A stretch of DNA of 64,000 nucleotides from Candidatus Paraprochloron terpiosi LD05 (GCA_018141785.1 CP073341.1:3379422-3443421), one strand, 5' to 3'; positions 34,895-45,180 are shown, counted from the stretch's first letter. The notes: a model not told the origin generated them from the sequence alone. Numbers and translations: made by a program.

Positions 34895-36001
34895 CTAACT
34901 ATTACTAGCTACAAAATCGGAAAAACTCAACTCATTAATATTATTCCATGACTGTATCTCTTCGCGAAACTTATTCCAACCCTGATATACTTCCTTAAAA
35001 GTAGCATCGCCCCTAGCCTTTTCCTCATAAAGTTCAAAAGATGTTTTTTGAGCAGCCCGTAAAATTTCAGTAGAATAAGGAACCAACTTAGTACCTTCAG
35101 CAATCATCCGTTTCAACGCCGGGGGATTGAGGGCATTGTATTTAGCTAACATATTCATGTTAGCATCTTTGGCAGCCGATTGTAATATTGCTTGATACTC
35201 TTGAGGCAACTTATCCCAAGCAGACTTATTCACCAGTAAATCTAGGGTAGGACCTTGTTCCCACCAACCAGGATAATAATAAAACTTAGCTGCTTTATTC
35301 AAGCCTAACTTTTCATCGTCATAGGGACCAATCCACTCAGCAGCGTCAATAGCCCCTCGATCTAAGGCCAAGTAAATTTCTCCGCCAGGTAACACCTGGA
35401 CATTTACTCCCAACCGGGTCATGACTTCACCCCCCGTACCGGGAATGCGCATTTTCAAACCTTGCAAGTCCTGGAGAGTTTGAATTTCCCTTTTAAACCA
35501 ACCCCCCATTTGTGCTCCTGAGTTGCCAGCGGGGAAGTTAATAATGTTAAAATCACTATAGACTTTGTGCATAGCCTCTAAACCCCCCCCGTGATAAAGC
35601 CATGTATTCTGTTGGGTAGCAGTCAAACCGAAAGGCATAGACGTCCCAAAGCCCAGAGCAGCATTTTTCCCCACGTAGTAATAGCTGGCAGTATGACCAC
35701 ACTCCACGGTGCCGTTTTGCACTGTGTCTAAAACTTCCAACCCCGGTACGATTTCCCCGGCTGCATAGGGTTTAATGGTGAAACGCCCTCCAGTCATTTC
35801 TTGAACGCGATCACACACAGTTGTGGCTCCTCCATAGATAGTATCCAGAGAAGTGGGCCAACTGGTGACCATCTTCCATTGAACATTAGGGAGGGTATTA
35901 GCTTGTATCCCTGGACCTGTACTGCCTTGGTTGCAGGCACCTAGAGCAGCGGCGCTAACTGTACCCAGGGCAGCGTTACTAACAAAATGTCTCCGTTTCA
36001 T
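34895..36001 (-). CDS. TRAP-type (DctP-like) solute-binding protein
   Basis: A 368-residue periplasmic binding protein. The N-terminus is [20 protein letters not shown] followed by GAC: an RR motif (Tat-like) and a lipobox-like cysteine, so it is probably an exported lipoprotein. The DctP/TAXI-type fold shows [58 protein letters not shown] and [15 protein letters not shown]. The DctP Arg for carboxylate binding is in KMRIPG. No dctQ/dctM membrane subunits are adjacent, so either they are elsewhere or the protein works alone. The ligand is probably a 2-oxo acid, which is an inference from the family. Confidence 0.87.
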   Translation of the reverse strand: MKRRHFVSNAALGTVSAAALGACNQGSTGPGIQANTLPNVQWKMVTSWPTSLDTIYGGATTVCDRVQEMTGGRFTIKPYAAGEIVPGLEVLDTVQNGTVECGHTASYYYVGKNAALGFGTSMPFGLTATQQNTWLYHGGGLEAMHKVYSDFNIINFPAGNSGAQMGGWFKREIQTLQDLQGLKMRIPGTGGEVMTRLGVNVQVLPGGEIYLALDRGAIDAAEWIGPYDDEKLGLNKAAKFYYYPGWWEQGPTLDLLVNKSAWDKLPQEYQAILQSAAKDANMNMLAKYNALNPPALKRMIAEGTKLVPYSTEILRAAQKTSFELYEEKARGDATFKEVYQGWNKFREEIQSWNNINELSFSDFVASNS

Positions 36002-36118
36002 CTAACTCATCTAATAATCAGGCTAATGGATTATATTGATTATATTATAGATAGAGTAGATTTGCACCACTAGTTATAGAACCTGTGATAAAATTTATTG
36101 GGTACTAATTATAAAAAG

Positions 36119-36610
36119 ATGCAAATGAGATGGTTAGGAATTGATCCGGGTTTAGCGATTGTGGGTTGGGCTGTTTTAGAAGGAAAACAGACATACGCCA
36201 AACCATCCGTATTGGATTATGGAATCATGGAGACAGGCAAGGAATTCTCTACCCCGGAACGTTTGGTAGAAATAGAAAGTGACATGACTACTTTGTTAAA
36301 GGAGTTTGCCCCTCATAATATAGCCATGGAATTGCCATTTTTTACCAGACAAATCAAAGCTGCTGGTGGGGTATTACAAGCGGTGGGTATTATCAACCTA
36401 GTTTCTTACCGGAATGCCAAAATAATCCCGATTCAACTCCACCAATCTAGTTGGAAAGCTCATTTAGGTAATGGAAAAGCCACCAAAGCAGAAGTAGCGA
36501 CAATTTTACAACAGCTTTTCGATTTAGAGTACCTACCTATCGATGATAGTGTAGACGCCATCGGTATTGCTTATGCTGCATTTTGTGGTTTGAGAAATGA
36601 AATTCATTGA
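36119..36610 (+). CDS. ruvC: Crossover junction endodeoxyribonuclease RuvC
   Basis: Resolves Holliday junctions in recombination. Catalytic acidic residues: D in WLGIDPGLA, E in NIAMELPFF and D/D in DDSVDAIGIAYAA. At about 163 residues it is the usual length. I start at the ATG at 36119 (MQMRWLGIDPG) rather than the TTG at 36098, which adds residues absent from the family; ATG at 36125 is also possible. There is a conserved hypothetical gene downstream on the other strand. No ruvA or ruvB is nearby, as is typical in cyanobacteria. Confidence 0.92.
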   Translation: MQMRWLGIDPGLAIVGWAVLEGKQTYAKPSVLDYGIMETGKEFSTPERLVEIESDMTTLLKEFAPHNIAMELPFFTRQIKAAGGVLQAVGIINLVSYRNAKIIPIQLHQSSWKAHLGNGKATKAEVATILQQLFDLEYLPIDDSVDAIGIAYAAFCGLRNEIH

Positions 36611-36644
36611 TTTTTGCGCGCAAAGGCGCAAAGGCGCAAAGTGG

Positions 36645-37253
36645 TTAAAGGAGGGTAACGCCAAAAAGGATAGACAGTATTCGATGAATGTCATTGGGTA
36701 ATGCGTAGGTGTTGATGTCTTTTTCAATCGTCTTAGCTTGACGATGAAACAAGCCAAACTTCCAGGTATCGCCGGTGGTGACAGTACCATAGAGGGTTGG
36801 AGTGGTGTCCTCAGTCCATTGGTCCAGAGCGATCAGTTCCACAGCAAGCTGGGTGAACCCTCTGGCTAAATCAGCATTTTCAGCTTCAATCACCAACAGA
36901 TTATGAGGTGTGGGGATGAAATAGTCAAAATTGCCTCTCAGCCAAGGGCTAACTCGGACGGGATATTCAATTTTGAGGGGTGCTTGGATAAACTTACAAA
37001 CGGTTTTCAGAATGGGAAAGATTAATGCTTCTCGTCGAGCCATTTCTGAGACAGGATCCACCAAGGCTAAATTTTCTTCTAATTCAACTTTCAGAGGTTC
37101 AGAGTCTATAGGTGACTGCTGTGGTAGTTGAAGTGACTTATTTTTAAAAGTTACCCCAAACTGTGCGAGAATATCAGCTATGTCAAATGGTAACTCTGCA
37201 TATTTGCTGAAAGTATAATTTGCAGCTGGATCGAGAATGGAGGCTTTAGTCAT
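36645..37253 (-). CDS. PD-(D/E)XK-like hypothetical protein (paralogue A)
   Basis: A 202-residue protein. The core is LRGNFDYFIPTPHNLLVIEA followed by ENADLARGFTQLAVELIAL. It matches paralogue B at 40170-40784 (LKGELDYFLRLE … TVIEAKREDITRGFTQLAVE). In B the motif is D…EAK, the PD-(D/E)XK pattern. In A the lysine is replaced (EAEN), so A may be catalytically dead. Both start with a helical YAELPFDIADILAQFG-like segment. The two flank the manganese-type transporter. The function is unknown. Confidence 0.6.
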   Translation of the reverse strand: MTKASILDPAANYTFSKYAELPFDIADILAQFGVTFKNKSLQLPQQSPIDSEPLKVELEENLALVDPVSEMARREALIFPILKTVCKFIQAPLKIEYPVRVSPWLRGNFDYFIPTPHNLLVIEAENADLARGFTQLAVELIALDQWTEDTTPTLYGTVTTGDTWKFGLFHRQAKTIEKDINTYALPNDIHRILSILFGVTLL

Positions 37254-37424
37254 AGCTTGTGTAGGTGTGGTGTAAGCTTAGGGTGAGCATCGCCCACCAA
37301 AAGAGAAGGGATTATTAGGGTAGTTATTTTACTTAAATTGAGGAAATTATTAGGGTAGACATTTTGTATCAAACCAGAGAGCGATCGCCACGGGTTATTA
37401 TATCATGTTTGCCTGCAATTTCAC

Positions 37425-38258
37425 CTACGTATTGGTTAGAATGCCTTGAGTAGGGCTAAATAAGAAAGTGAGGAAAAATAATGCGGATGTTACTAAGACA
37501 ATAGCCGGACCGGAAGGCAAGTTATAAAAATAACTTAAATAGATACCGCTAATGCTGGAAAAGACCCCCACTCCCACACCCAAAAACATCATCTGGTGCA
37601 AGCGAGTAACTAACAAATAAGCTGTTGCTGCTGGGGTAATGAGGAGGGAGAGAACTAAGACCACTCCCACTGCTTTCAAACTGGCTACAATAGTCAAACC
37701 GATGAGCATCATTAAACCCAAATCTAGCAAATTGACAGGCAAACCTACTGCTTGAGCACCTAATTTATCGAAAGTATAAAAGAGCAGTTCCTTGTACAGT
37801 AATACTACCACCAAAATCACAATGGCGGCAATTATCACAGTGTCCCGCAAATCCCCCCAAGTCACCCCGAGGATATTCCCGAATAGGAAATGATTCAGGT
37901 CAATTTTATTCTCTTTTTGAACCACCGTAATTAAAGTGATACCAAGAGCAAAAAAGGCGGAAAAGATAATCCCCATGGCTGCATCTTCTTTAAGATTAGA
38001 CTTGGTGTGGATTATTTTAATCAAAATAGTACTAATAACCCCCGCAATAAAAGCCCCCACAAAGATATTTGCTCCCAAGATAAAGGCGATCGCCAAACCC
38101 GGAAGTAGGGAGTGGCTAATAGCATCTCCTAATAGGGCTAATCGCTGTACCATTAAATAACTACCAACCACGGCGCAGATAACACCTACCATAATCGCCA
38201 TCATCATGGCTCGCTGCATAAAGCTATATTGTAAGGGTTCGATAATTGTTGCAAACAC
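37425..38258 (-). CDS. Metal ABC transporter permease (MntB/ZnuB type)
   Basis: A 277-residue ABC-3 family permease with eight or so membrane segments (MMMAIMVGVICAVVGSYLMV, LLGDAISHSLLPGLAIAF, and the late LVLSLLITPAATAYLL, typical of this family). The DAISHSLLPG segment is the coupling region of Mn/Zn permeases. It starts 3 bp after the ATPase gene and forms an operon with it on the minus strand. The binding-protein gene is divergent. Together they import Mn2+ or Zn2+. Confidence 0.9.
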   Translation of the reverse strand: MFATIIEPLQYSFMQRAMMMAIMVGVICAVVGSYLMVQRLALLGDAISHSLLPGLAIAFILGANIFVGAFIAGVISTILIKIIHTKSNLKEDAAMGIIFSAFFALGITLITVVQKENKIDLNHFLFGNILGVTWGDLRDTVIIAAIVILVVVLLYKELLFYTFDKLGAQAVGLPVNLLDLGLMMLIGLTIVASLKAVGVVLVLSLLITPAATAYLLVTRLHQMMFLGVGVGVFSSISGIYLSYFYNLPSGPAIVLVTSALFFLTFLFSPTQGILTNT

Positions 38259-38261
38259 AAT

Positions 38262-39005
38262 TTAATTTTTGTTAGTTGTCAAGAAAACTACTTTACCTCT
38301 ATAAGCGCGGTAGAGGTGGTCATCAGTGAGGACATTTTCTCTCTTTCCCGCTGCAATTAATTCCCGGTTTAGCAGAATTAAGTCCTCAAAATTAGTAATA
38401 GATTCTCCCAAATCATGATTCACCACCAAGACTATTTTACCAGCAGCAGCTAATTCATGCAAAATATCAAAGATAATTTTTTCCGTTTTCCAATCTATCC
38501 CCCCAAAGGGTTCGTCAAAACAGAAAATATCTGCTTCCTGAACCAGGGAGCGAGCCAAAAAGACTCGCTGTTGTTGACCTCCTGAAAGTTGACCAATAGG
38601 ACGATCCTTATAACTATCCATCCCCACCCTACCTAGGGCTTCCTGAACCAGACGACGACTGGTAGGAGAAAAAGAACGGAACCATCCCGTTTTCCTAACT
38701 CGTCCCATCATCACTACGTCCCAGACAGTAGCGGGGTAAGTCCAGTCGATTTGGGAGCGTTGGGGGACATAAGCCACTAACTCCAGCTGCTTTTGCAGGG
38801 GCTTCTCATGGTACAGCACTAAACCTTCCCTGGCCCCAATCAACCCTAGCATAGCTTTCAAGAGAGTAGTTTTTCCGGCACCGTTGGGTCCGATAATACC
38901 CGTTAATCGTCCCGGTTGCACTTGGAGGTTGATTCCAGTCAATGCTTCCAACCTAAGGTAGGCGACACCGAGATTGTGTATTTCCAGGGAACCAACACCA
39001 TTCAT
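38262..39005 (-). CDS. Metal ABC transporter ATP-binding protein (MntA/ZnuC type)
   Basis: A 247-residue ABC ATPase. Walker A GPNGAGKTTLLKA, Q-loop VPQRSQIDW, signature LSGGQQQRVFLARSL, Walker B IFCFDEPFGGID and switch His VVNHDLGES are all intact. The length and the tail fit Mn/Zn uptake ATPases. It is translated with the permease (3-bp gap). The 73-bp space to the divergent binding-protein gene must contain both promoters. Confidence 0.92.
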   Translation of the reverse strand: MNGVGSLEIHNLGVAYLRLEALTGINLQVQPGRLTGIIGPNGAGKTTLLKAMLGLIGAREGLVLYHEKPLQKQLELVAYVPQRSQIDWTYPATVWDVVMMGRVRKTGWFRSFSPTSRRLVQEALGRVGMDSYKDRPIGQLSGGQQQRVFLARSLVQEADIFCFDEPFGGIDWKTEKIIFDILHELAAAGKIVLVVNHDLGESITNFEDLILLNRELIAAGKRENVLTDDHLYRAYRGKVVFLTTNKN

Positions 39006-39078
39006 ATATCTTTTATTTTTGCTTATTTGTTATAATACACCAAAACCCAAGCAATATCAAAAATAATCCGCAGCAAGA

Positions 39079-39981
39079 ATGAGAGCAACTGTAGTGGGAA
39101 TATTTCTGGGACTTTGGCTTTGTGGGTGTCAGTCTCCAGTTGATCTAAGTGAGGGGAAGCCCAAAGTAGTGAGTACCAGCACTATTATAGCTGACTTGAC
39201 GGAGCGAATAGGGGAAGATGAAATCGAGCATATTGGCATTCTGGAACCGGGAGCAGATCCTCACATTTACGAACCAGTTCCCGCAGATAGCGTGGCTTTT
39301 GAGAAGGCGGATTTAATTTTGTACAATGGTTACAATCTGGAACCGGGGTTGATAAAATTGATGTATGCGGCGGGGATAAAAGCTAAGAAGTTCCCTGTTG
39401 GGGAAGTAGTAACCCCCTTGGATTTGGATTATCAAGGTAAAATACAGCCAGATCCTCATGTTTGGGGCAATGCTGCTAATGGAATTGAGATGGTGAATGC
39501 TATTAGAGATGAATTAATTGCCCTTTCCCCGGAAGATAGGGAAAAATTCACTACCAATGCAGCTAAATTGATTGAGGAATTAGAACAACTGCATATTTGG
39601 ATAAAGGAGGAAATTGCCACTATTCCCCCAGAAAGGCGCAAATTAGTTACCAGTCACGATGCTTTTCAATATTACACCCGTGCTTACGGTTTGGAGATTC
39701 TCGGTACCCTGATTGGTATTAGTACAGAGGAACAACCCAGCGCTCAAACGGTGAAGAATTTAGCTGAACAGATTAAAAGAAGTCAAGTTCCGGCGATTTT
39801 TGCTGAAACAACGATTAATCCAATTCTAATTAAAACAGTGGCTGAGGAAGCTGGAGTTAAATTAGCTCCCCAAAAGCTCTATTCCGACTCTATTGGTGTC
39901 CCTGGTAGTGAAGGGGATAGTTATGTAAAAATGCTCAGGTTTAATACTATCACTATTGTGGAAGCTTTGAAGGCAAAATAA
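39079..39981 (+). CDS. Metal ABC transporter substrate-binding lipoprotein (MntC-like)
   Basis: A 300-residue cluster A-I binding protein. The signal ends in a lipobox (LWLCGC), so it is lipid-anchored. The four metal ligands are in GADPHIYEP (His), QPDPHVWGN (His), IFAETTIN (Glu) and LYSDSIGVPG (Asp). There is no His-rich loop of the ZnuA type, so Mn2+ is favoured over Zn2+, as in the cyanobacterial MntCAB system that supplies photosystem II. It is divergent from the ATPase-permease pair, an arrangement that usually allows joint control from one short region. Confidence 0.88.
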   Translation: MRATVVGIFLGLWLCGCQSPVDLSEGKPKVVSTSTIIADLTERIGEDEIEHIGILEPGADPHIYEPVPADSVAFEKADLILYNGYNLEPGLIKLMYAAGIKAKKFPVGEVVTPLDLDYQGKIQPDPHVWGNAANGIEMVNAIRDELIALSPEDREKFTTNAAKLIEELEQLHIWIKEEIATIPPERRKLVTSHDAFQYYTRAYGLEILGTLIGISTEEQPSAQTVKNLAEQIKRSQVPAIFAETTINPILIKTVAEEAGVKLAPQKLYSDSIGVPGSEGDSYVKMLRFNTITIVEALKAK

Positions 39982-40169
39982 CCCGTAGGTTGGGTTGAGG
40001 GACGAAACCCAACACCCAACAGTGATTAAACCGCAGAGGCGCAGAGTACGCAGAGAAAGATAAGAGAGTATGCTAATATAATAAGCAAATTTTATCGATG
40101 GTTTTAGATGATTCAAAGCACGATGGCACGAAAAACAACAATTACACGAAACAATACTACAATTATATC

Positions 40170-40784
40170 ATGTCTCATCCCAAAATTCTTCAAGAAAACA
40201 AATCTTATAGCTTTCGCTCTTACTTTGAACTTCCCTATAATACGGATGACATATTAGCAGAATTTGGCTATAACTTGCAAATTCAGAGATTATCCCTTCC
40301 TCACTCAGACCTTGGATTACCCCGTCTCCAAGAACTGAAACAATTATTTGAAGAAATTATCCCCTTTGTAAGTCTTTCTAGCGAACAAGCGCGCCGGGAA
40401 TTATTAGTTGCCCCCTTAATAATAGAAATCGTGAGACTGTGTCATTGTCAGTTACGGATAGAATATCCTATCAATGTAAATGAGTGGCTAAAAGGAGAAT
40501 TAGATTATTTCCTGCGGTTGGAAAAAAGCTTAACGGTTATAGAAGCTAAACGGGAGGATATTACCCGAGGTTTTACCCAATTAGCGGTGGAAATGATTGC
40601 CATTTCACAATTAGAAGAACAAAAAACTATCTATGGTGCTGTCACTATTGGTGAAGTCTGGCGCTTTGGTAAATTAGAATTGTCTAGCAAAACCATTACT
40701 CAAGATATATCATTGTACACCATTCCTGACCAATTGGAAAATCTCATGTCTATTCTCCTTGGTATTTTAACGGAAATTTATTAG
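40170..40784 (+). CDS. PD-(D/E)XK-like hypothetical protein (paralogue B)
   Basis: A 204-residue protein from the ATG at 40170 (MSHPKILQENKSYSF); an upstream start at 40098 has no family support. The motif D in GELDYFLRLE and E-A-K in LTVIEAKREDITRGFTQLAV is a PD-(D/E)XK nuclease core with all three key residues. Paralogue A at 36645-37253 has lost the lysine. Together they bracket the Mn transporter genes. This recalls a family of small cyanobacterial nuclease-like proteins without a known role. Confidence 0.62.
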   Translation: MSHPKILQENKSYSFRSYFELPYNTDDILAEFGYNLQIQRLSLPHSDLGLPRLQELKQLFEEIIPFVSLSSEQARRELLVAPLIIEIVRLCHCQLRIEYPINVNEWLKGELDYFLRLEKSLTVIEAKREDITRGFTQLAVEMIAISQLEEQKTIYGAVTIGEVWRFGKLELSSKTITQDISLYTIPDQLENLMSILLGILTEIY

Positions 40785-40829
40785 AATGATGTTTTAATCG
40801 CGCAAAGCCGCAAAGGCGCAAAGGAGGAA

Positions 40830-41702
40830 ATGGAGAAAATGGCTAATAAAGAGCACCTGGAAGTACTTAAGCAAGGAATTGAGGCTTGGAATAAGTGGAG
40901 GGAAAAGAATGGCGAAATAAAGCCAGATCTTCGAGGGGTTTGGCTCAGGGGAGCTAAACTTTGGGAAACGGACTTCAATGGAACTAAACTCTGGGAAGCA
41001 GACCTCTCCAGAGCCCGCCTCTTAGAAGCAAACCTAACGTGCGCCAACCTCAAGTACGCCAACCTCAGGGGAGCCGATCTTCAGGAAGCCAATCTCGAGT
41101 CAGCCAACCTGACGTCAGCTAACCTCACAGAAGCTAACCTCCGAGGAGCCAACCTCCGGGGAGTCAACCTCAGGGAAGCAAACCTAACGGAAGCCAACCT
41201 CCGGGGAGTCAAACTCGGGGGAGTCAAACTCGGATCAGCCAACCTGACGTTTGCCCATCTCCTGAGAGCAAACCTGATGTCCGCCGACCTTAGTTACGCC
41301 AACTTAATGGAAACAAACCTGCTGAGAGCCAACCTCCAGGGAGCCAACCTCTCCTCCGCTAAACTCCAGAGAGCAAACCTCCTGAGAGCAAACCTCCAAG
41401 AAGCAAACCTCTCCTCCGCTAAACTCCAGAGAGCAAACCTGCTGAAAGCCAACCTCACGGAAGCCAACCTCACGGAAGCCAACCTCACTGAAACTCAAGC
41501 ATTAGAAACCAACTTTGGCAGTGCAATATTTACTGGTGCTTGTCTAGAAAACTGGAATATCAATAGCAAAACTAATTTAGACCAAATAGTTTGTGAATAT
41601 GTTTATTTAAAATCGAATCAACAAGAACGTCGTCCCCAGGATAAGGATAGCAAATTTGCTCCTGGAGAATTTATTCAATTATTTCGTTCACACCTCCAAT
41701 GA
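40830..41702 (+). CDS. Pentapeptide-repeat protein
   Basis: A 290-residue protein. After a helical N-terminus (residues 1-45, EHLEVLKQGIEAWNKWREKN), about 38 pentapeptide units of the A(N/D)Lxx type run from residue 46 to 233 (LREANLTEANLRGVKL and so on), forming a right-handed quadrilateral beta-helix. A short C-terminal domain follows (FTGACLENWNINSKTNLDQI, then VCEYVYLKSN), conserved in cyanobacterial members. The DNA is strongly repetitive. It could mimic DNA or be a scaffold; the function is unknown. A dispersed GCAAAGGCGC repeat lies just upstream. Confidence 0.92.
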   Translation: MEKMANKEHLEVLKQGIEAWNKWREKNGEIKPDLRGVWLRGAKLWETDFNGTKLWEADLSRARLLEANLTCANLKYANLRGADLQEANLESANLTSANLTEANLRGANLRGVNLREANLTEANLRGVKLGGVKLGSANLTFAHLLRANLMSADLSYANLMETNLLRANLQGANLSSAKLQRANLLRANLQEANLSSAKLQRANLLKANLTEANLTEANLTETQALETNFGSAIFTGACLENWNINSKTNLDQIVCEYVYLKSNQQERRPQDKDSKFAPGEFIQLFRSHLQ

Positions 41703-41714
41703 ATGCTTTCTCTG

Positions 41715-42266
41715 TTAGGGGTTGGTTAGGCGTTGTACTGAAATTTGTAGGTCAGGAAAGGCTAGGGGGGAAATAGTTCCCGTGCTACTAGTTTTAGTGG
41801 TGGTGTAGATGGTATTTTTTAAGTTGTGAAAGATTGTGAGTTCTTTATTGGGTAGGTTCACAACCCAATATTCAAGGATTCCTGCTTCGGCATAAATGGC
41901 TTTTTTTACGGTTAGGTCTTGGTTTAAGGTGGTATTGGAGATTTCTACGAGCCAAAATATATCTTCGGGGTGGGGGTGACGATGGCGGTAAATGACTCCG
42001 AGGGGTTTGACGATGGCCAGATCTGGAATAGGTTCTGAGTGGTTAGGGAGGGTTATAGGGTGTCCTTCCCTGACTTTGGCGCGGGTACCAAGGATGGCTC
42101 GCAAATAGTCACCACTTTCACTATTACAGTAGGCGTGAGGTTCTCGTTCTGGGGCCATAAGAATGAGTTCTCCTCGCAAGAGTTCCAGGGATTGGTCTGC
42201 AAATAATCCCGCATTGATCGCTTGGTGGTAGCGATCGGTTGTCCATTTGTAAGCGGTGAGAGTCAT
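41715..42266 (-). CDS. Uma2-family (DUF820) protein
   Basis: A 183-residue Uma2 protein. PIPDLAIVKPLG, IFWLVEISNTTLNQDLTVKK and IYAEAGILEYWVVNL give the D…E…K layout. An RGELILMAPE segment at the N-terminus and ISPLAFPDLQISV at the C-terminus are typical. The catalytic residues appear intact. The function is unknown. It is convergent with the pentapeptide gene. Confidence 0.88.
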   Translation of the reverse strand: MTLTAYKWTTDRYHQAINAGLFADQSLELLRGELILMAPEREPHAYCNSESGDYLRAILGTRAKVREGHPITLPNHSEPIPDLAIVKPLGVIYRHRHPHPEDIFWLVEISNTTLNQDLTVKKAIYAEAGILEYWVVNLPNKELTIFHNLKNTIYTTTKTSSTGTISPLAFPDLQISVQRLTNP

Positions 42267-42412
42267 GGCGATGGCGTTTCTCGTTCTTTGCTTATTTTAG
42301 CGTGGCTGGCTTTTAGATTTTTATCTTATTATAATAGAGAATTATGTACAAAAAAAATCTCCTCAGTAGCTGCTATACTACTAAGGTAGATCGTTAACAG
42401 GTTAAAACTAAA

Positions 42413-42625
42413 ATGACTCAACCAAATCCAGACCGCTTAGATAGAATTGAATCCTTACTGGAATACCTCGCTCAAGATTTTGAAGAGCTGAAAAACGAGA
42501 TGATCCGCACCAACGATAAGGTGGAAATATACCAGAAAGCCTCTCAACAGGTGGTCAATCTTGCTTTTAGCCTCATCATCACTGCTAGTTTAGCAGTTAT
42601 CTTGCCTGTAATTCTAAATCGATAG
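42413..42625 (+). CDS. Small coiled-coil protein with a C-terminal membrane helix
   Basis: A 70-residue protein. Residues 1-45 are helical and charged (DRLDRIESLLEYLAQDFEEL … KASQQ). Residues 48-68 (VVNLAFSLIITASLAVILPV) form one membrane helix. It is a tail-anchored coiled-coil of a kind frequent in cyanobacteria, with no known function. The frame is intact with an ATG and a moderately purine-rich leader. Confidence 0.55.
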   Translation: MTQPNPDRLDRIESLLEYLAQDFEELKNEMIRTNDKVEIYQKASQQVVNLAFSLIITASLAVILPVILNR

Positions 42626-42649
42626 TAGGGTGGATTCACCCTACAAACC

Positions 42650-43594
42650 TTACAAGGCATTCGCACCAGCAACAACTTCCAGTAGTTCTTGAGTAATGGA
42701 CGCCTGTCGCGCTTTATTATAAGACAAAGTCAAAGTACCCATCAATTCAGAAGCATTATCAGAAGCATTATTCATGGCAGTCATGCGAGCCGCTAACTCA
42801 CTGGCAGCAGACTCCTGTAAACCCCTCAGCAATTGATTATTCAAATACAAGGGTAAGAGAGCATCCAGAATTTGGACCGGGTCTTGCTCGAAAATCATAT
42901 CCTGGGGTAAACTCTTCACCTCAGAAGCTACCTTCTCTCTTTCCACCTTAAACTCCCCACCACAGGTAGTTAAACGGAAGATTTCGTCATCCTTCACTTC
43001 CAACCCTTGAGGAGTCACGGGGAGCAGAGTTTGCACCACAGGGCGAGAACTAATCAAGGAGACGAATTTAGTATAGATGAACTCCACCCTATCTACTGTC
43101 TCCGACAAAAACAAGGATAGGAGTTCATCGCCAATACTCGCTGCTTCTGCTGAAGAAGGAATTTGCTCCAAACCAATATAGGTCTTATCTATGGGTTGGT
43201 TTCTGCGCTGGAAGTATTGGGTAGCTTTTCTTCCTACCAGGATGAATTTATAATCTATCCCTTCCGCTTTTAACTCCTTCGCCCTTTGTTCCGCGCGACG
43301 AATAACATTGGTATTGTAGCCGCCACAAAGTCCGCGATCGCCCGTAATAACCAACAACCCCACACATTTTACTTTCCGCTGCATTAACAAGGGAAGGTTC
43401 ACGTCTTCAAAGCGGAGACGATTTTGTAAACTATAGAGAACCTTAGCTAAGTTGTCAGCAAAGGGGCGGGTAGCAGTTACTTGTTCCTGGGCGCGACGCA
43501 CTTTAGCCGCCGCCACTAGGCGCATTGCTTCAGTAATCTTTTTCGTGTTCTTAACCGACTTAATGCGATCTCTGATCGCTTTCAGATTTGCCAT
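42650..43594 (-). CDS. atpG: ATP synthase subunit gamma
   Basis: Central rotor shaft of F1 (called atpC in cyanobacterial nomenclature). It has 314 residues, with the cyanobacterial insertion around residues 195-235. The N-terminal helix [20 protein letters not shown] and C-terminal helix [20 protein letters not shown] are typical. The chloroplast-type redox dithiol is absent, as expected. It is the last gene of the operon, 44 bp after atpA. Confidence 0.96.
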   Translation of the reverse strand: MANLKAIRDRIKSVKNTKKITEAMRLVAAAKVRRAQEQVTATRPFADNLAKVLYSLQNRLRFEDVNLPLLMQRKVKCVGLLVITGDRGLCGGYNTNVIRRAEQRAKELKAEGIDYKFILVGRKATQYFQRRNQPIDKTYIGLEQIPSSAEAASIGDELLSLFLSETVDRVEFIYTKFVSLISSRPVVQTLLPVTPQGLEVKDDEIFRLTTCGGEFKVEREKVASEVKSLPQDMIFEQDPVQILDALLPLYLNNQLLRGLQESAASELAARMTAMNNASDNASELMGTLTLSYNKARQASITQELLEVVAGANAL

Positions 43595-43638
43595 ATTCCT
43601 GTCTGTTCATGGTGGGCGGGAGAACCCCGCCTCTACTA

Positions 43639-45150
43639 CTACCCTGCGAAACTCTGTTTGTACTCAGAAATTGCTTCCTTGAGAATCTTCTCAGCCTCGT
43701 CAGTCAGCTTCTTCTGAGAAGTGATAATTTCCCCGTACTGAGGCTTGCTGGTATTCAAATATTCCCGCAAACCCGCAGCAAAACTAACTACCTTCTCTAA
43801 AGCAATGTCGTCTATATAGCCGTTCAGCCCTGCATAGACGATCGCCACTTGCTCAGGAACGGACAAAGGTGAGTTCTGGGGCTGTTTCAGTACTTCCCGC
43901 AACCGCTGTCCCCGAGATAACTGATTCTGAGTTGCCTGATCTAAGTCGGAAGCAAATTGAGCAAAAGCTTCCAGTTCTGCAAATTGAGCCAACTCCAACT
44001 TCAATTTACCTGCCACTTGTTTCATGGCTTTGGTTTGAGCAGCAGAACCCACCCGAGATACAGAAATACCTGCATTAATGGCGGGACGGAAACCGGAGTT
44101 AAACAGGTCTGAAGAGAGGAAAATCTGACCGTCGGTGATGGAAATTACGTTAGTAGGAATGTATGCAGAAACATCACCTGCCTGAGTTTCAATAATGGGA
44201 AGGGCTGTCATACTTCCGGCACCTAATTCATCACTTAACTTAGCGGCCCGCTCCAGCAAGCGAGAGTGGAGATAGAACACATCCCCAGGATAGGCTTCCC
44301 GTCCCGGCGGACGGCGCAGCAACAGGGACATCTGGCGATAGGCTTGAGCCTGCTTACTTAGGTCATCATAAATAACTAAAGTGGCTTTGCCTTTATACAT
44401 AAAATATTCTGCCAAAGTAGCCCCGGTGTAAGGTGCCAGATATTGCAGCGTTGCTGGGTCATTGGCATTGGCAGCCACAATAATAGTGTAGTCCAGAGCG
44501 CCCTTTTCTTCCAGTGTTGACACTACCTGAGCCACGGTGGAAGCTTTTTGACCAATAGCCACGTAGACGCAAATTACGTCTTCGCCCTTCTGGTTAATGA
44601 TAGTATCCACCGCCACCGCAGTCTTACCAGTTTGGCGATCGCCGATAATCAATTCCCGCTGACCCCGTCCTATGGGAATCATGGCGTCAATAGCGGTAAT
44701 GCCGGTTTGCAGCGGTTCGTGGACTGACCGACGGGCAATAATCCCCGGAGCGATGGATTCCAGCAGGCGGGTATCCTTGGTGTTAATTTCCCCCTTACCA
44801 TCGATAGGACGAGCCAGAGCATCGACTACCCTGCCGATAGTGGCTTCCCCTACAGGGATGGAGGCAATTTTCCCCGTAGCCTTAACCGTACTACCTTCCT
44901 GAATTTCGCGACCGTCTCCCATGAGTACAGCCCCTACATTATCTTCTTCTAAGTTGAGGGCAATACCAACGGTACCGTCTTCAAATTCCAGCAATTCCCC
45001 AGCCATAGCCTGTTCCAGACCGTAAATCCGGGCGATGCCGTCTCCTACTTGGAGTACAGTACCCACATTAGAAACCTGGACTTTTTGGTCGTACTGCTCG
45101 ATTTGCTGGCGAATAATGCTGCTAATTTCGTCTGGTCTGATTGCAATCAT
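43639..45150 (-). CDS. atpA: ATP synthase subunit alpha
   Basis: 503 residues, non-catalytic nucleotide-binding subunit of F1. It has [13 protein letters not shown] (Walker A), [15 protein letters not shown] (Walker B region) and the signature [17 protein letters not shown]. It starts 30 bp after the delta gene. The length and motifs are complete. Confidence 0.98.
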   Translation of the reverse strand: MIAIRPDEISSIIRQQIEQYDQKVQVSNVGTVLQVGDGIARIYGLEQAMAGELLEFEDGTVGIALNLEEDNVGAVLMGDGREIQEGSTVKATGKIASIPVGEATIGRVVDALARPIDGKGEINTKDTRLLESIAPGIIARRSVHEPLQTGITAIDAMIPIGRGQRELIIGDRQTGKTAVAVDTIINQKGEDVICVYVAIGQKASTVAQVVSTLEEKGALDYTIIVAANANDPATLQYLAPYTGATLAEYFMYKGKATLVIYDDLSKQAQAYRQMSLLLRRPPGREAYPGDVFYLHSRLLERAAKLSDELGAGSMTALPIIETQAGDVSAYIPTNVISITDGQIFLSSDLFNSGFRPAINAGISVSRVGSAAQTKAMKQVAGKLKLELAQFAELEAFAQFASDLDQATQNQLSRGQRLREVLKQPQNSPLSVPEQVAIVYAGLNGYIDDIALEKVVSFAAGLREYLNTSKPQYGEIITSQKKLTDEAEKILKEAISEYKQSFAG

Positions 45151-45180
45151 GTCAATTAATTCTTGGTTGTTAGTGAAAAA

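Noticed and set aside
34895-36001. Complete TRAP transporter operon
   Set aside because: No small (DctQ) or large (DctM) membrane subunit is in the neighbourhood.
41294-41498. Two long minus-strand frames within the pentapeptide gene
   Set aside because: Shadows caused by the 15-bp periodicity of the repeat DNA.
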